Source: Clostridiales bacterium (GTDB lineage: Bacteria > Bacillota > Clostridia > Lachnospirales > Lachnospiraceae). Taken from it: a stretch of 64,000 nucleotides of DNA. The notes below the pieces were generated by a model. That model did not search any database, was not told where the DNA came from, and saw only the letters and a list, made by a program, of their open reading frames with translations. A program made the translations under genes and the position numbers. The stretch is from positions 124,001 to 188,000 of the forward strand of contig JAJQIK010000081.1 in NCBI GenBank assembly GCA_021199255.1, in the 5' to 3' direction. Each line of letters begins with the position of its first letter. Position 1 is the stretch's first letter. This document shows, in pieces, positions 36,498 to 45,413 of this stretch.

Positions 36498-38390
36498 ATG
36501 GAAAAAATACGGCGGGATTTTACAACAAGAGAACGGATCATTACTATTACGGCGGCGTGTGCTGCGTTAGCGGCAGCCTGTCGTATTTTTCTGCTGCTGC
36601 GGGCGGAGGGCAGCGGATATACGATGGGAATTTTTCCGCTGGCCGTTTGTTTGGGCTTATATTGTTTATGGAAAAAGGCTTTGTTTTTACAGGAAGTCTT
36701 TTTTTCTGTTCCGGTAAGAAGCCTTCTTGCCGCCGCTTTTACGGCGTTGCAGGTGATCGGCCTGTGGTGGAGCAACCCGGGCATGGAAACGCAGGTGGGC
36801 GGAGGGGAGATTTTCCTGTGGATCTTATGTCTGACGCCCCTTGCCTTTGGGGGGCAGAACCTGTTGTTTTCGTTGTGGAGCCATAGGGGAGACTGGTGGG
36901 CAGGGACAAGCCGCTGCCGAAAGGAAGGAAAGGCATTTTCTCCGGGCAAGGGATTTCTGGCGGCTTTTGCGGTGATTATGATCGGTTTTATGATTCCCTT
37001 TATCACATATTATCCGGCGATTATGGCTTACGACGTCATTACCCAGCTGGATCAGATTAAAATAAGCGGTTATACGACTCATCACCCGCTGGTGCACACG
37101 CTGCTGCTTGCTTTCTGTCTCAAAATCGGTGAAATACTGCCTTGGGTTCGGAATGTGGATCGGGCGGGGCTGGCGGTCTATTCGCTGCTGCAAATGACAG
37201 TCATGTCGGGAAGCTTTGCTTATGTGTATGTATTTTTGCGCAGGCGGCATGTGAACCGTTACTTGTGCTATTTCTATGTATTATGCGTGGCGTTTTATCC
37301 CACCCATGGTATGCTGGCGGTCTCCGTTACCAAGGACAGCATATACGGGGTGCTGGTGATGCTGTTTGCGGTATGGGTGTATGACGCGGTAACCAGGAGC
37401 GCGGGGCAGGAGCTGTCCCGGAAATGGTTGGCAGCCTATACGGTGATTACCGTTTTTCTGCTGCTGTTTCGCAATAACAGCGTCTATGCGTGGGTTCTGT
37501 TTTTCGTAGCTTATGGTGTGGCTATGCGCAAAAGCAGCGGTTACAGGAAGATGATGGCTGTCCATGTGTTGTCGCTGCTCCTGTATCTGGCGTTGAGTCT
37601 GGGGCTGACCCGTCTGACCGGCGCGACCAGCGCCACCTACGCCAGAGAAATGCTGAGCGTACCGGCGCAGCAGATTGCCAGAGTGGTTGCTTATCATAGC
37701 GAGGAGCTTACAAAAGAGGATTATGAGAAAATAGAGGCGGTCTGGGGAGAGGGCAATCTGCCCGAATATGTGTCGGCGGTAGCGGACCGCAGCAAGAGAG
37801 ATATTTTGAATGATCCGGAGGTTCTGAAGAACCTGGCAAGTCTCTGGGCGGATTTGGGCAGCAGGTATCCGGGAGAATATATGAAAGCCTTTCTGCTCAA
37901 GTGCAAAGGAATGTGGTATCTGGAGGATACCAGTTATCTATATGATATCTATTCCTACGCCAAGGGATATCTGCAGATTACTTATCCCAGCGACCAGCAG
38001 GAATATATTGAGGCGCTGGTTCCGGGCTATTACCGACATCAGAGATTACAGCTTTTGCAGGCTGTGTACCGCTTCTTCGCGGCGGGAGACGCCGTATGGC
38101 GGTATATTCCGTTTCTGGCGGTGGTGATGCAGCCGGCATTTTACTGTTACCTGTTATGCGGTTATGCGCTGGCATGTATCGGGCGGAAGCGTTATCGACG
38201 CCTGATTCCGGTTGTCTATCTGGCGGCGCTGACAGGGACTCTGCTGTTAGGTCCCTGTGTGCTGGTACGTTATATGTATCCGATTATGCTTGCCATTACG
38301 GTATTAACGCTGGCCGATCTCTGTCCGGGAGAGAGAAATGGTCAGAGTGCGGCCGGTTCCTGTCCCGAAGAGGAAGAGGGGCGAAGCTGA
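36498..38390 (+). CDS. DUF6020-like polytopic membrane protein
   Basis: 630 residues with about thirteen membrane segments. The central outer loop has ITYYPAIMAYDVITQLDQI and TTHHPLVHTLLLAF, the acidic and His-His pattern that I associate with DUF6020 proteins of Firmicutes, often annotated as glycosyltransferase-like. It lies directly behind the DPM1-like gene, so it may use that enzyme's polyprenyl-linked sugar. Its last 49 bases overlap the end of the convergent gene at 38342-40210. The family call is from memory. Confidence 0.78.
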   Translation: MEKIRRDFTTRERIITITAACAALAAACRIFLLLRAEGSGYTMGIFPLAVCLGLYCLWKKALFLQEVFFSVPVRSLLAAAFTALQVIGLWWSNPGMETQVGGGEIFLWILCLTPLAFGGQNLLFSLWSHRGDWWAGTSRCRKEGKAFSPGKGFLAAFAVIMIGFMIPFITYYPAIMAYDVITQLDQIKISGYTTHHPLVHTLLLAFCLKIGEILPWVRNVDRAGLAVYSLLQMTVMSGSFAYVYVFLRRRHVNRYLCYFYVLCVAFYPTHGMLAVSVTKDSIYGVLVMLFAVWVYDAVTRSAGQELSRKWLAAYTVITVFLLLFRNNSVYAWVLFFVAYGVAMRKSSGYRKMMAVHVLSLLLYLALSLGLTRLTGATSATYAREMLSVPAQQIARVVAYHSEELTKEDYEKIEAVWGEGNLPEYVSAVADRSKRDILNDPEVLKNLASLWADLGSRYPGEYMKAFLLKCKGMWYLEDTSYLYDIYSYAKGYLQITYPSDQQEYIEALVPGYYRHQRLQLLQAVYRFFAAGDAVWRYIPFLAVVMQPAFYCYLLCGYALACIGRKRYRRLIPVVYLAALTGTLLLGPCVLVRYMYPIMLAITVLTLADLCPGERNGQSAAGSCPEEEEGRS

Positions 38391-40210
38391 TATACGTTAT
38401 AGGTGGTCTGCCCGGCGACAAAGCTGTCCGTCTGGTACAGGGCGGCGTTATAGGTATGCCGCAGATACATAATGACCGGATGCTCTTCCGGGTAGGGGGC
38501 TGCCTCCAGAATAAAATAGACGTTGTCGCTTTCTATCAGATCCTGCCCAAATTCTCCGATTCCGTGGGCGGATAGTTTCTTTTGGCTGTTGGGGTTGCAC
38601 ACCACGCCCCAGTTGGTATAGAAGAAATTGTTATAAGTATCGAGAGTCATATCAAAGGGAGATTCGCAATAGTTATCTAACGTATTTCCGTCATAAGTCC
38701 AGATATAAAAATTGTCCGCGTGGCTGTGGCAGTATTCTTTCAATCCTTCCCAGTTTTCCTGTTTTGCATGATAATTTTCATCGATGTCCGCCTTGGTAGA
38801 GTACAGGGAGACGGCGCTCAGCAGGACGACGCAGGGAAAGATGACGGCGTATGGCCGTTTCTTTTCCAGCCTGAGAAGATGGAAGCTGAAGAGGATGCCC
38901 AGAAGAATCATATAATCTACGGTAATTAAGGGCTGGGAGATTCGTTTGGGGAAGCGCCCCTCGAACAGGACATAGCCCCAGCTCACGGTACGGCCGAACA
39001 AATAGAACAGATAGACCAGAAGCGCGTTGTAATTATGTCGGATCAGAATGAGAACCAGCGTAGTACAAAGCAGCAGGGCAAGCAGCATATTGGCGGGCTG
39101 CATACCGTCCTGATAGAAGAATACCGCGACGCTTCCGACGACGACGTTTTTGACGCGGTCCCGGATATTCGTGCGTTTCAGGTAACAGTCTCTGGCGATG
39201 TCGTGCATCTGCTTCCAATCCTCTACGGACATACCATATCCGATATAAGGCGCGCCGTTCATGCGGTAGCTGTATTCTTCTTCAGAGATGCCCAGGGCGG
39301 CAAGCTCGTCGGCACATTCCTCATAGGCAGGCCAGGTATAGAAATCCCCTACCCGCTCCCGATAATGATTGATCTGGCGAAAATCGCTCCACTGTGTGTC
39401 GGAATAGGCGGCCAGATGGATACTGAGCAGGATTCCCATTCCGGCAAGGAGAATCAGGGCGCAGCTTAAGAGCTTTAAGGCAATCTGTCCACAGCCGTTT
39501 CGGCGGGCAACGACCCATTTGGCCAGCCAGAGCATTCCCGCCATGGGGAGGATCAGGTAAAGCATATTCTGGCGTATACAATAGGCGGTCAGCGCAAAGA
39601 GGAACGTGGGAATATTACGTCTTAAAAACGTGGGCACAGAGAGGCTCATGCGGGTTGTGATAAAGCAAAAAAGCGCCGCCGCCGCCGCGATTCCGGCGGT
39701 GGTAGTGTACTGTACCTCCGAAATAGTATTCAGGTCGATCAGGAAAAAGAAACCCAACAGAAGAAGGAGAGCAGGCTTCCAGATTCCCTCCCTGGTATTA
39801 TGCCTGCGCCACAGGGTCAGGGAGCGGGTGTAAATAAAGTACAGGCATGCAATATGTACGCCATGCTGAAACAAACCATACCAGGGAATAAAGCTGCAAA
39901 GCATATAGAGGCGGCACAACAGCCAGGAAAGCGGATATAGGAAGAACAGCACATGGGCGTCCGGGTAGCCCAGATAAGCGCCGGATAAGGTGCTGTACAT
40001 GCCCCAGTCGTCATTGATGCCGTCCACAGGCTTGATCCAGAATAATTCGATGCAGTAGAAAACGGCCAGAAAGAGCAGGAAAAGAAGTCGCTGCAGCATG
40101 GCGGATCTGCCAAAGGAGGAAGCCGCACCGTCTCTTTGCTTCCTGTAGGGGGAAGATTCGGAATAGAAAGGAGCGGCGTCGGGAGCCGCTCCGGGATTGA
40201 TAAGCGCCAT
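38342..40210 (-). CDS. Polytopic membrane protein of unknown function
   Basis: 622 residues. The start ATG has AAAGGGAC about 8-10 bases upstream. A hydrophilic N-terminal tail of about 37 residues precedes roughly twelve membrane segments and a soluble C-terminal domain of about 140 residues. The first outer loop is VDGINDDWGMYSTLSGAYLG, with an Asp pair in the position of GT-C catalytic residues. I do not recognise the family with certainty. It is a single-gene minus-strand unit with its own promoter, and its 3' end overlaps the convergent neighbour by 49 bases. Confidence 0.75.
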   Translation of the reverse strand: MALINPGAAPDAAPFYSESSPYRKQRDGAASSFGRSAMLQRLLFLLFLAVFYCIELFWIKPVDGINDDWGMYSTLSGAYLGYPDAHVLFFLYPLSWLLCRLYMLCSFIPWYGLFQHGVHIACLYFIYTRSLTLWRRHNTREGIWKPALLLLLGFFFLIDLNTISEVQYTTTAGIAAAAALFCFITTRMSLSVPTFLRRNIPTFLFALTAYCIRQNMLYLILPMAGMLWLAKWVVARRNGCGQIALKLLSCALILLAGMGILLSIHLAAYSDTQWSDFRQINHYRERVGDFYTWPAYEECADELAALGISEEEYSYRMNGAPYIGYGMSVEDWKQMHDIARDCYLKRTNIRDRVKNVVVGSVAVFFYQDGMQPANMLLALLLCTTLVLILIRHNYNALLVYLFYLFGRTVSWGYVLFEGRFPKRISQPLITVDYMILLGILFSFHLLRLEKKRPYAVIFPCVVLLSAVSLYSTKADIDENYHAKQENWEGLKEYCHSHADNFYIWTYDGNTLDNYCESPFDMTLDTYNNFFYTNWGVVCNPNSQKKLSAHGIGEFGQDLIESDNVYFILEAAPYPEEHPVIMYLRHTYNAALYQTDSFVAGQTTYNVYQLRPSSSSGQEPAAL

Positions 40211-40277
40211 AATTTGTAGTCCCTTTCGTAACAGGCTGTGAATAACGCCCGGTTTGATGCATAATTTTACTGACTTT

Positions 40278-40306
40278 ATTATATACTATAGCAGAAACAG
40301 GCACAA
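40278..40306 (-). promoter_or_regulatory. Promoter of the membrane protein gene at 38342-40210
   Basis: On the minus strand TTGTGC (40306-40301), 17 bases, TATAAT (40283-40278), about 70 bases before the ATG. The -10 is perfect. Confidence 0.5.
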
Positions 40307-40381
40307 ATGGAAATGTGGGTCAATTCTTAAGATTTATGAAAGATTTTTTAATAAAATCGAAGGGGGATATTCAAATTCATC

Positions 40382-40396
40382 AAAATGTGGTATGGT
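40382..40396 (+). promoter_or_regulatory. Extended -10 promoter of the SGNH-FkbH unit
   Basis: AAAATGTGGTATGGT, with TGG before a TATGGT -10 and no clear -35 box, 34 bases before the start codon. It nearly repeats the sites before the genes at 3608 and 52038. Confidence 0.4.
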
Positions 40397-40429
40397 AACA
40401 AATGATTAAGGAAAGGCGGTGATGTAAGT

Positions 40430-41533
40430 TTGGAACAGAGAGAAAATCGTAATAGAAAAAGAGGAAAATATCAGAATAATATCCTGTTGCTGACGGTACT
40501 GATCGGATTCTGTATTCTGGCGCTGATTGAGATTGCGTACGGACATGCGCAGATGAAGGTGGAGAAAGAGCGTCTGGCCTTAGAGGAGTCCAACAGTCAA
40601 ACTGTGCAGGAATTAAAGCAGGAATGGGATCAGATCAAGGACGGCTCCAGCGTGGTAACGGACGAGGAAGGGCAGACAGTCAGCAGCGGGGAAAACACGG
40701 AGACCGAATCGGCCGAGGTGGTGGAAAAGGAGCAGGAGGACGAGGCGGACGCGGATTTGCCGGACGAAGAGGGAGACTATGATATGCAGATCGTCATTAT
40801 GGGCGACAGCATCATGGATAATGACAGGACGGAGAGCGGCGTGGCGGCTATTATTGGCGAGGAGTGCAATGCCAAGGTCTATAATATGGCGATGGGCGGC
40901 ACCACGGCGGCGCTGATGCCCACGGAGCAGTATAATTACGGTACATGGGATTCCCGATGCCTCCTGGGAGTGGTGAATGCCATTCTTGGCAATATCAATA
41001 CGGATATTTTTGACGGCTATACGGCAGGCAAGATTCTGGAAGAGTGCGACTTTGAAGAGACCGATTATTTTATTATCGAATATGGGGTAAATGATTTCTT
41101 GACGGGACAGATTCCCCAGAGCCGTTATCTGGAGGACGGCGATACGCTGGCCGTGGATGCGGTGCATACTTATACGGGTGCTCTGGAGAATGCGGTCGTA
41201 CTGCTGCAGGACAGCTTCCCGGACGCCAAGATTTTACTGATCGCCCCTCATTATTGCCAGATTTTTAACGGCACAACCTTTGTGGGAGACGGTTATTCGG
41301 TAGATTATGGCTGGGGCACTCTGGTCAGCTTTGCCAGAGGAACGGGGTATATCTACGAGCAGCATAAAGAGGAAAACGTTATTTTCTTCAACGCCTTTGA
41401 AGACAGCGGAATCAATGCAGAGACAGCGGATAAATACCTGGAGGACGGTATCCATTTGACGGCGGAGGGAAGCAGGGTATATGCGGATTATGCCGCCAGG
41501 GTTATTAATGCGGATTTCAGGCCGGAGGAATAG
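40430..41533 (+). CDS. Membrane-anchored SGNH/GDSL hydrolase
   Basis: 367 residues from a TTG start; the ribosome region AAAGGCGGTGATG precedes it and no in-frame ATG lies before the membrane helix. One N-terminal helix (about residues 17-38) is followed by an acidic linker and an outer SGNH domain. The catalytic blocks are complete: MGDS with Ser127, YGVND (block III) and DGIHL with Asp339 and His342. It should be an esterase or acyltransferase acting on surface glycans. The FkbH-like gene follows by 16 bases, tying it to acyl-group metabolism. A degenerate paralogue is at 56649-57674. Confidence 0.88.
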   Translation: MEQRENRNRKRGKYQNNILLLTVLIGFCILALIEIAYGHAQMKVEKERLALEESNSQTVQELKQEWDQIKDGSSVVTDEEGQTVSSGENTETESAEVVEKEQEDEADADLPDEEGDYDMQIVIMGDSIMDNDRTESGVAAIIGEECNAKVYNMAMGGTTAALMPTEQYNYGTWDSRCLLGVVNAILGNINTDIFDGYTAGKILEECDFEETDYFIIEYGVNDFLTGQIPQSRYLEDGDTLAVDAVHTYTGALENAVVLLQDSFPDAKILLIAPHYCQIFNGTTFVGDGYSVDYGWGTLVSFARGTGYIYEQHKEENVIFFNAFEDSGINAETADKYLEDGIHLTAEGSRVYADYAARVINADFRPEE

Positions 41534-41549
41534 GACAGGTAAGAAACAT

Positions 41550-43397
41550 ATGAGGGAATTAGAGTATCCTTTTGACAGCGAATATATTTTAAAGAAATCC
41601 AGAAAGCTCAGGCGGCAGCTTCTGGAGGAGGGAAGCGGTTTCCTCCCCAGGAAAATCGCGGTGTTAGGCGGAAGCACTACCCATGATATTATCAGGGTGC
41701 TGGAGCTGTTTCTCCTGGATCAGGGCATACAGCCGGAGTTTTATGAGTCGGAGTATGACCAGTACTGGCAGGACGTGATGTTTGACAATCCCGCGCTGAC
41801 AGCCTTTGCGCCGGATCTGGTTTATATCCATACCTCCGGCCGCAATATCTCTGTTTTTCCCAGCCCCACAGACAGCGAAGCGCAGGTAGAGGATATGCTT
41901 GCCCGCCAGTACGGGCATTTTCAGGTGATGTGGGATAAGCTGGCGGACAAGTATCATTGCCCGGTGATTCAGAATAACTTTGAGTATCCTTTTTACAGAA
42001 TATTGGGGAACAGGGACGCTTTCGACATTCATGGCAGAATCTGCTTTATTAACAGGCTTAACGAATTGTTCTACGGATATGCGAGGGAGCATCAGAATTT
42101 CTATATCAATGACATGAATTATATGGCCTCCGCCTATGGGCTGGATCGATGGGCGGATCCGTTGTATTGGCATATGTACAAGTATGCCATGTGCATGCAG
42201 GCGATTCCTGAGTTTGCATTTAATCTGGCCAATATCATCAAGGCAATTTTCGGTAAGAACAAGAAGGCTCTGGTCTTAGATCTGGATAACACTCTCTGGG
42301 GCGGTATTGTGGGCGACGACGGCGTGGAGAATCTGGAGATCGGCCAGGAAACTTCCATGGGGCAGGTTTATTCGGAATTTCAGAATTATATTAAGGCACA
42401 GAAGGATATCGGCGTTCTGCTCAATGTGAATTCCAAGAATGAATATGACAATGCTATTGCGGGTTTAAATCATCCGGACGGCAGCCTGCAGCCTGATGAT
42501 TTTATCGTTATTAAGGCGAATTGGGAGCCCAAGAGCAAGAATATGGCGGATATCGCCGACGAATTGAATATTATGCCGGACAGTCTGGTATTTGTAGATG
42601 ATAATCCGGCGGAACGGGAGATCATCAGAAACCAGGGGGGCGGCGCCGTTGCGCCGGAGATCGGTACGCCGGAGCAGTATATCAGGGTGTTGGATCATTC
42701 GGGCTTTTTTGAGGTGATCGGCTTGTCTGAAGATGACAGGAAGCGCAACGAGATGTATAAGGCGAATTTGCAGCGCAGACAGCAGCAGGACAATTTCGGG
42801 GATTACAGGGAATATCTGCTGTCCCTTGAAATGCGGGGGACGATCCGGGCGTTTGAGCCGCTTTATATGGCGCGCATCGCGCAGCTTTCAAATAAGAGCA
42901 ATCAGTTCAATCTGACTACCAGAAGATATACCCAGAGCGATATTGAGCGGTTCGCCGCGGACGAGGCTTATATTACCCGGTATGGCAAGCTGGAGGATAA
43001 GTTCGGCGATAATGGGGTAGTCTCTGTGGTAATCGGCAGAAAGGGGCGGGCGTTTGATACGGCCCTCTATCAGAAGGCAGGCGCGCTGACAGGCGCTATG
43101 CCCTCTGAACCGTGTGATGTGCTGCACCTGGAGCTGTGGCTGATGAGCTGCCGGGTATTAAAGCGCGATATGGAATACGCTATGATGGACAGTATGGTGC
43201 GCGCCTGCCAGGATTGCGGTATCGCCGTGATGATGGGTTATTATTATCCCACCGCCAAAAACGCAATGGTCAGGGATTTCTATGGGCAGCAGGGCTTTAC
43301 GAAGGTTGCTGAAGATGAAGCGGGCAACAGCGTCTGGCAGTTTATGATTCCTGAGGATTATCAGCCTAAAAACACGGTGATTGCCGTAAATGACTAA
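41550..43397 (+). CDS. FkbH-like HAD-IIIC protein with GNAT-like C-terminal domain
   Basis: 615 residues from ATG 41550 (AGGTAAG 7 bases upstream); an earlier in-frame ATG overlaps the previous gene. An N-terminal SGNH-like region (about 1-230) precedes the HAD-IIIC domain, with LVLDLDNTLWGG (Asp244, Asp246), NVNSKNEYDNA and FVDDNPAERE. The C-terminal third is GNAT-like, with LSNKSNQFNLTTRRYT and DFYGQQGF. Known FkbH proteins take the glyceryl group from 1,3-bisphosphoglycerate, dephosphorylate it and load it onto a carrier protein. Those enzymes often have Cys just before SKN; here the residue is Asn, so chemistry may differ. The ACP gene follows. It probably supplies an acyl group for surface O-acylation (inference). 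Confidence 0.9.
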   Translation: MRELEYPFDSEYILKKSRKLRRQLLEEGSGFLPRKIAVLGGSTTHDIIRVLELFLLDQGIQPEFYESEYDQYWQDVMFDNPALTAFAPDLVYIHTSGRNISVFPSPTDSEAQVEDMLARQYGHFQVMWDKLADKYHCPVIQNNFEYPFYRILGNRDAFDIHGRICFINRLNELFYGYAREHQNFYINDMNYMASAYGLDRWADPLYWHMYKYAMCMQAIPEFAFNLANIIKAIFGKNKKALVLDLDNTLWGGIVGDDGVENLEIGQETSMGQVYSEFQNYIKAQKDIGVLLNVNSKNEYDNAIAGLNHPDGSLQPDDFIVIKANWEPKSKNMADIADELNIMPDSLVFVDDNPAEREIIRNQGGGAVAPEIGTPEQYIRVLDHSGFFEVIGLSEDDRKRNEMYKANLQRRQQQDNFGDYREYLLSLEMRGTIRAFEPLYMARIAQLSNKSNQFNLTTRRYTQSDIERFAADEAYITRYGKLEDKFGDNGVVSVVIGRKGRAFDTALYQKAGALTGAMPSEPCDVLHLELWLMSCRVLKRDMEYAMMDSMVRACQDCGIAVMMGYYYPTAKNAMVRDFYGQQGFTKVAEDEAGNSVWQFMIPEDYQPKNTVIAVND

Positions 43398-43413
43398 ACT
43401 TTGGGCTGAAAGG

Positions 43414-43442
43414 TTGCGAAAAAATAGAAAAAACGTTATAGT
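43414..43442 (+). promoter_or_regulatory. Promoter of the acyl carrier protein gene
   Basis: TTGCGA, 17 bases, TATAGT, beginning 17 bases after the FkbH-like stop codon. It would let the ACP gene be transcribed independently of the upstream genes. Confidence 0.55.
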
Positions 43443-43548
43443 GTTTATATTGGCTGTCTGCGGAAGCCCTATTGGGAAAGAAGCGGCGGCGTAGGAAGCC
43501 TTGGGGACAAGGAAGTCCGAATGGCGGAAAGGTACGGGTAATGATACA

Positions 43549-43791
43549 ATGACAAGGGACGAAGTATTTCAGAGATTAAACGGAGTGTTTCAGGACGTAT
43601 TTGACGATGAGAGTATTACGGTAACGGAAACGACTACCGCAGATGATATTGAAGAATGGGATTCCTTAGAGCATATTAACCTGCTGGCTGCGGTGGAGCA
43701 GGAGTTTGGCATGAAGTTCAACATGGGACAGGTGGTATCCATGAAAAATGTGGGGGAGATGGCGGATATTATCATGAGTCAGGCCGGTTGA
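43549..43791 (+). CDS. Acyl carrier protein (phosphopantetheine-binding)
   Basis: 80 residues from ATG 43549, the usual ACP length. EEWDSLEHINLL contains the DSL attachment site, with Ser39 as the phosphopantetheine residue. The domain is highly acidic, and the DSLEHI variant is common in dedicated, non-fatty-acid carriers such as DltC-like proteins. It sits right after the FkbH-like gene, with its own promoter and a terminator behind it. It probably carries the acyl group loaded by that enzyme and presents it to an MBOAT, as DltC does for D-alanine (inference). Confidence 0.93.
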   Translation: MTRDEVFQRLNGVFQDVFDDESITVTETTTADDIEEWDSLEHINLLAAVEQEFGMKFNMGQVVSMKNVGEMADIIMSQAG

Positions 43792-43828
43792 CAGACAGTG
43801 TTCTGACAGAATACCGGTTCTTTTGCTT

Positions 43829-43855
43829 ACGTGCGCCGCAAGGACGCACGTTTTT
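43829..43855 (+). terminator. Rho-independent terminator after the ACP gene
   Basis: ACGTGCG (43829-43835) pairs with CGCACGT (43845-43851) around a 9-base loop, followed by TTTTT. It ends 28 bases before the start of the next co-directional gene, so it may also act as an attenuator for that gene. Confidence 0.75.
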
Positions 43856-43882
43856 GCGATTCAGGTATGCCTGTATGAGTTT

Positions 43883-45385
43883 ATGGAGAAATTAGGAATA
43901 AGAAGGGAAGCCGTTCTGGTGTGGGGCTTCTTTGCCCTGCTTGTCTTCGGGGTGGTAATCGGCATGGGTACGCTGACCTCCGGTTTTCATCTGGTGGACG
44001 ACTGGGAACTTGCCAAATATGTGGAGTGGCTGACGTTGGAGCAGCGTAGCCTGTGGGACTGCCTGAAGGAAGCGGTGGGCTATGATCTGACCATGCGTTT
44101 CCGGCCGCTATATTATAGTAACCGGGTGCTGATGGCGGCTGTGTTTGGAATTAATCTGACGGCCATATCGGTGATAAAGGCGTGTGAAATTGTGGTTGCG
44201 CTGGCAGCGCTGTATTATTGCGCCAGACAGATGCAATGTAATATGGCATACGCGGCGCTTTTCGCCCTGACCGTGATGGTGGGATACCAATCGGCGGTAT
44301 GGTGGAAGCTGGGGCCTCAGGAATCCTATGATATCATGATGTTTGCCATTGGGTTTTATCTGCTTTTAAAGTGGCTCCGGACGGGGAAGAAGGGATATAG
44401 CTTTGCCAGTATGGGCGCCTTTTTTCTGATGTCGCTTTATAAGGAACCCTTTATTTTGCTGCTGCCTTTTGTGGGACTTTACGTGCTATATGAGGAAATG
44501 CGGGGTGAGAGCGTATCCTGGAGAGGGCTGTGGAGGGCGGTTCGGGCAAGAGCGCCCTATTTGCTGGCACTGGGCGTCATTTTTGCGGTGGAAATGTATC
44601 TGATTCTGTTTGTCATAGGCGCCAATAATTATTCCTATGTGGGGCTGGATGAAAGCGTGACCCTTGAGGAATATCGGCAGGTGTGGAGCAGCGCTTTGGG
44701 AGCCAATCTGAAATGGTATGCGCGGTTTGGGGTTTTGATGCTGCTGATCCTGCTGACCTATTGGGAACAGCTTAAGAAGCTGGGTTGGGAGTGTCTGCTG
44801 ACGGCGGCGGTGATCCTGCCTCAGTGTATTACCTACAGTAAGACGGCGCTGGAAGAACGGTATCTTCTGCCTGCGGTTTTTGGATTTGCTTTCTGGTTTG
44901 TGATAGTAGGGTGTAATTTCAGGCCCCTGTCAGGAAAAAGAAGGATTGCCTATATGCTTTGCCTTTTATTGATGCTGGCGGCGCATGGCAGGGTGGTTCT
45001 TCGGGAAGCGGATTATTTCGCTTACCGGGGAGAGAGTATTACCGCCATGCTGGAGACCACGCTGGAGCAGGTAGAGGGCACGGACAAGCGGGTGCTGTCC
45101 TGTTTTGGCCCCAATCTGGAAGGCAATAAGACCATGTATTATTGGTTTCTGATACACGGATACGACGAGGTGTTTTACTGGAATGAGGAAAAGCAAAAGA
45201 TTGGCAGAAGCTACGGGCCAAGAGAAGATGAGACAGATGTGCTGGACAACATGGATATCGTGGTGATGTATAATGAAGAAGACCGTCACTGGTGTTATAC
45301 GCCGAGTCTGGATCTGACTGGCTTTACGGAGAAGAAATGTGGTACGATTACCATGTATATACGGGACGCCGCGCAGGCGGAATAA
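43883..45385 (+). CDS. Polytopic membrane protein of unknown function
   Basis: 500 residues from ATG 43883. No good ribosome site precedes it and the terminator lies just upstream, so expression may be low or depend on read-through. About eleven membrane segments are followed by a soluble C-terminal domain of about 120 residues. The first outer loop has GFHLVDDWELAKYVEWL, with an Asp pair placed as in GT-C enzymes and like that of the protein at 38342-40210. I cannot name its family. The C-terminus faces the VOC gene. Confidence 0.75.
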   Translation: MEKLGIRREAVLVWGFFALLVFGVVIGMGTLTSGFHLVDDWELAKYVEWLTLEQRSLWDCLKEAVGYDLTMRFRPLYYSNRVLMAAVFGINLTAISVIKACEIVVALAALYYCARQMQCNMAYAALFALTVMVGYQSAVWWKLGPQESYDIMMFAIGFYLLLKWLRTGKKGYSFASMGAFFLMSLYKEPFILLLPFVGLYVLYEEMRGESVSWRGLWRAVRARAPYLLALGVIFAVEMYLILFVIGANNYSYVGLDESVTLEEYRQVWSSALGANLKWYARFGVLMLLILLTYWEQLKKLGWECLLTAAVILPQCITYSKTALEERYLLPAVFGFAFWFVIVGCNFRPLSGKRRIAYMLCLLLMLAAHGRVVLREADYFAYRGESITAMLETTLEQVEGTDKRVLSCFGPNLEGNKTMYYWFLIHGYDEVFYWNEEKQKIGRSYGPREDETDVLDNMDIVVMYNEEDRHWCYTPSLDLTGFTEKKCGTITMYIRDAAQAE

Positions 45386-45413
45386 AGGGTTCAGAGCTTT
45401 TGCAGCGTGGCGC

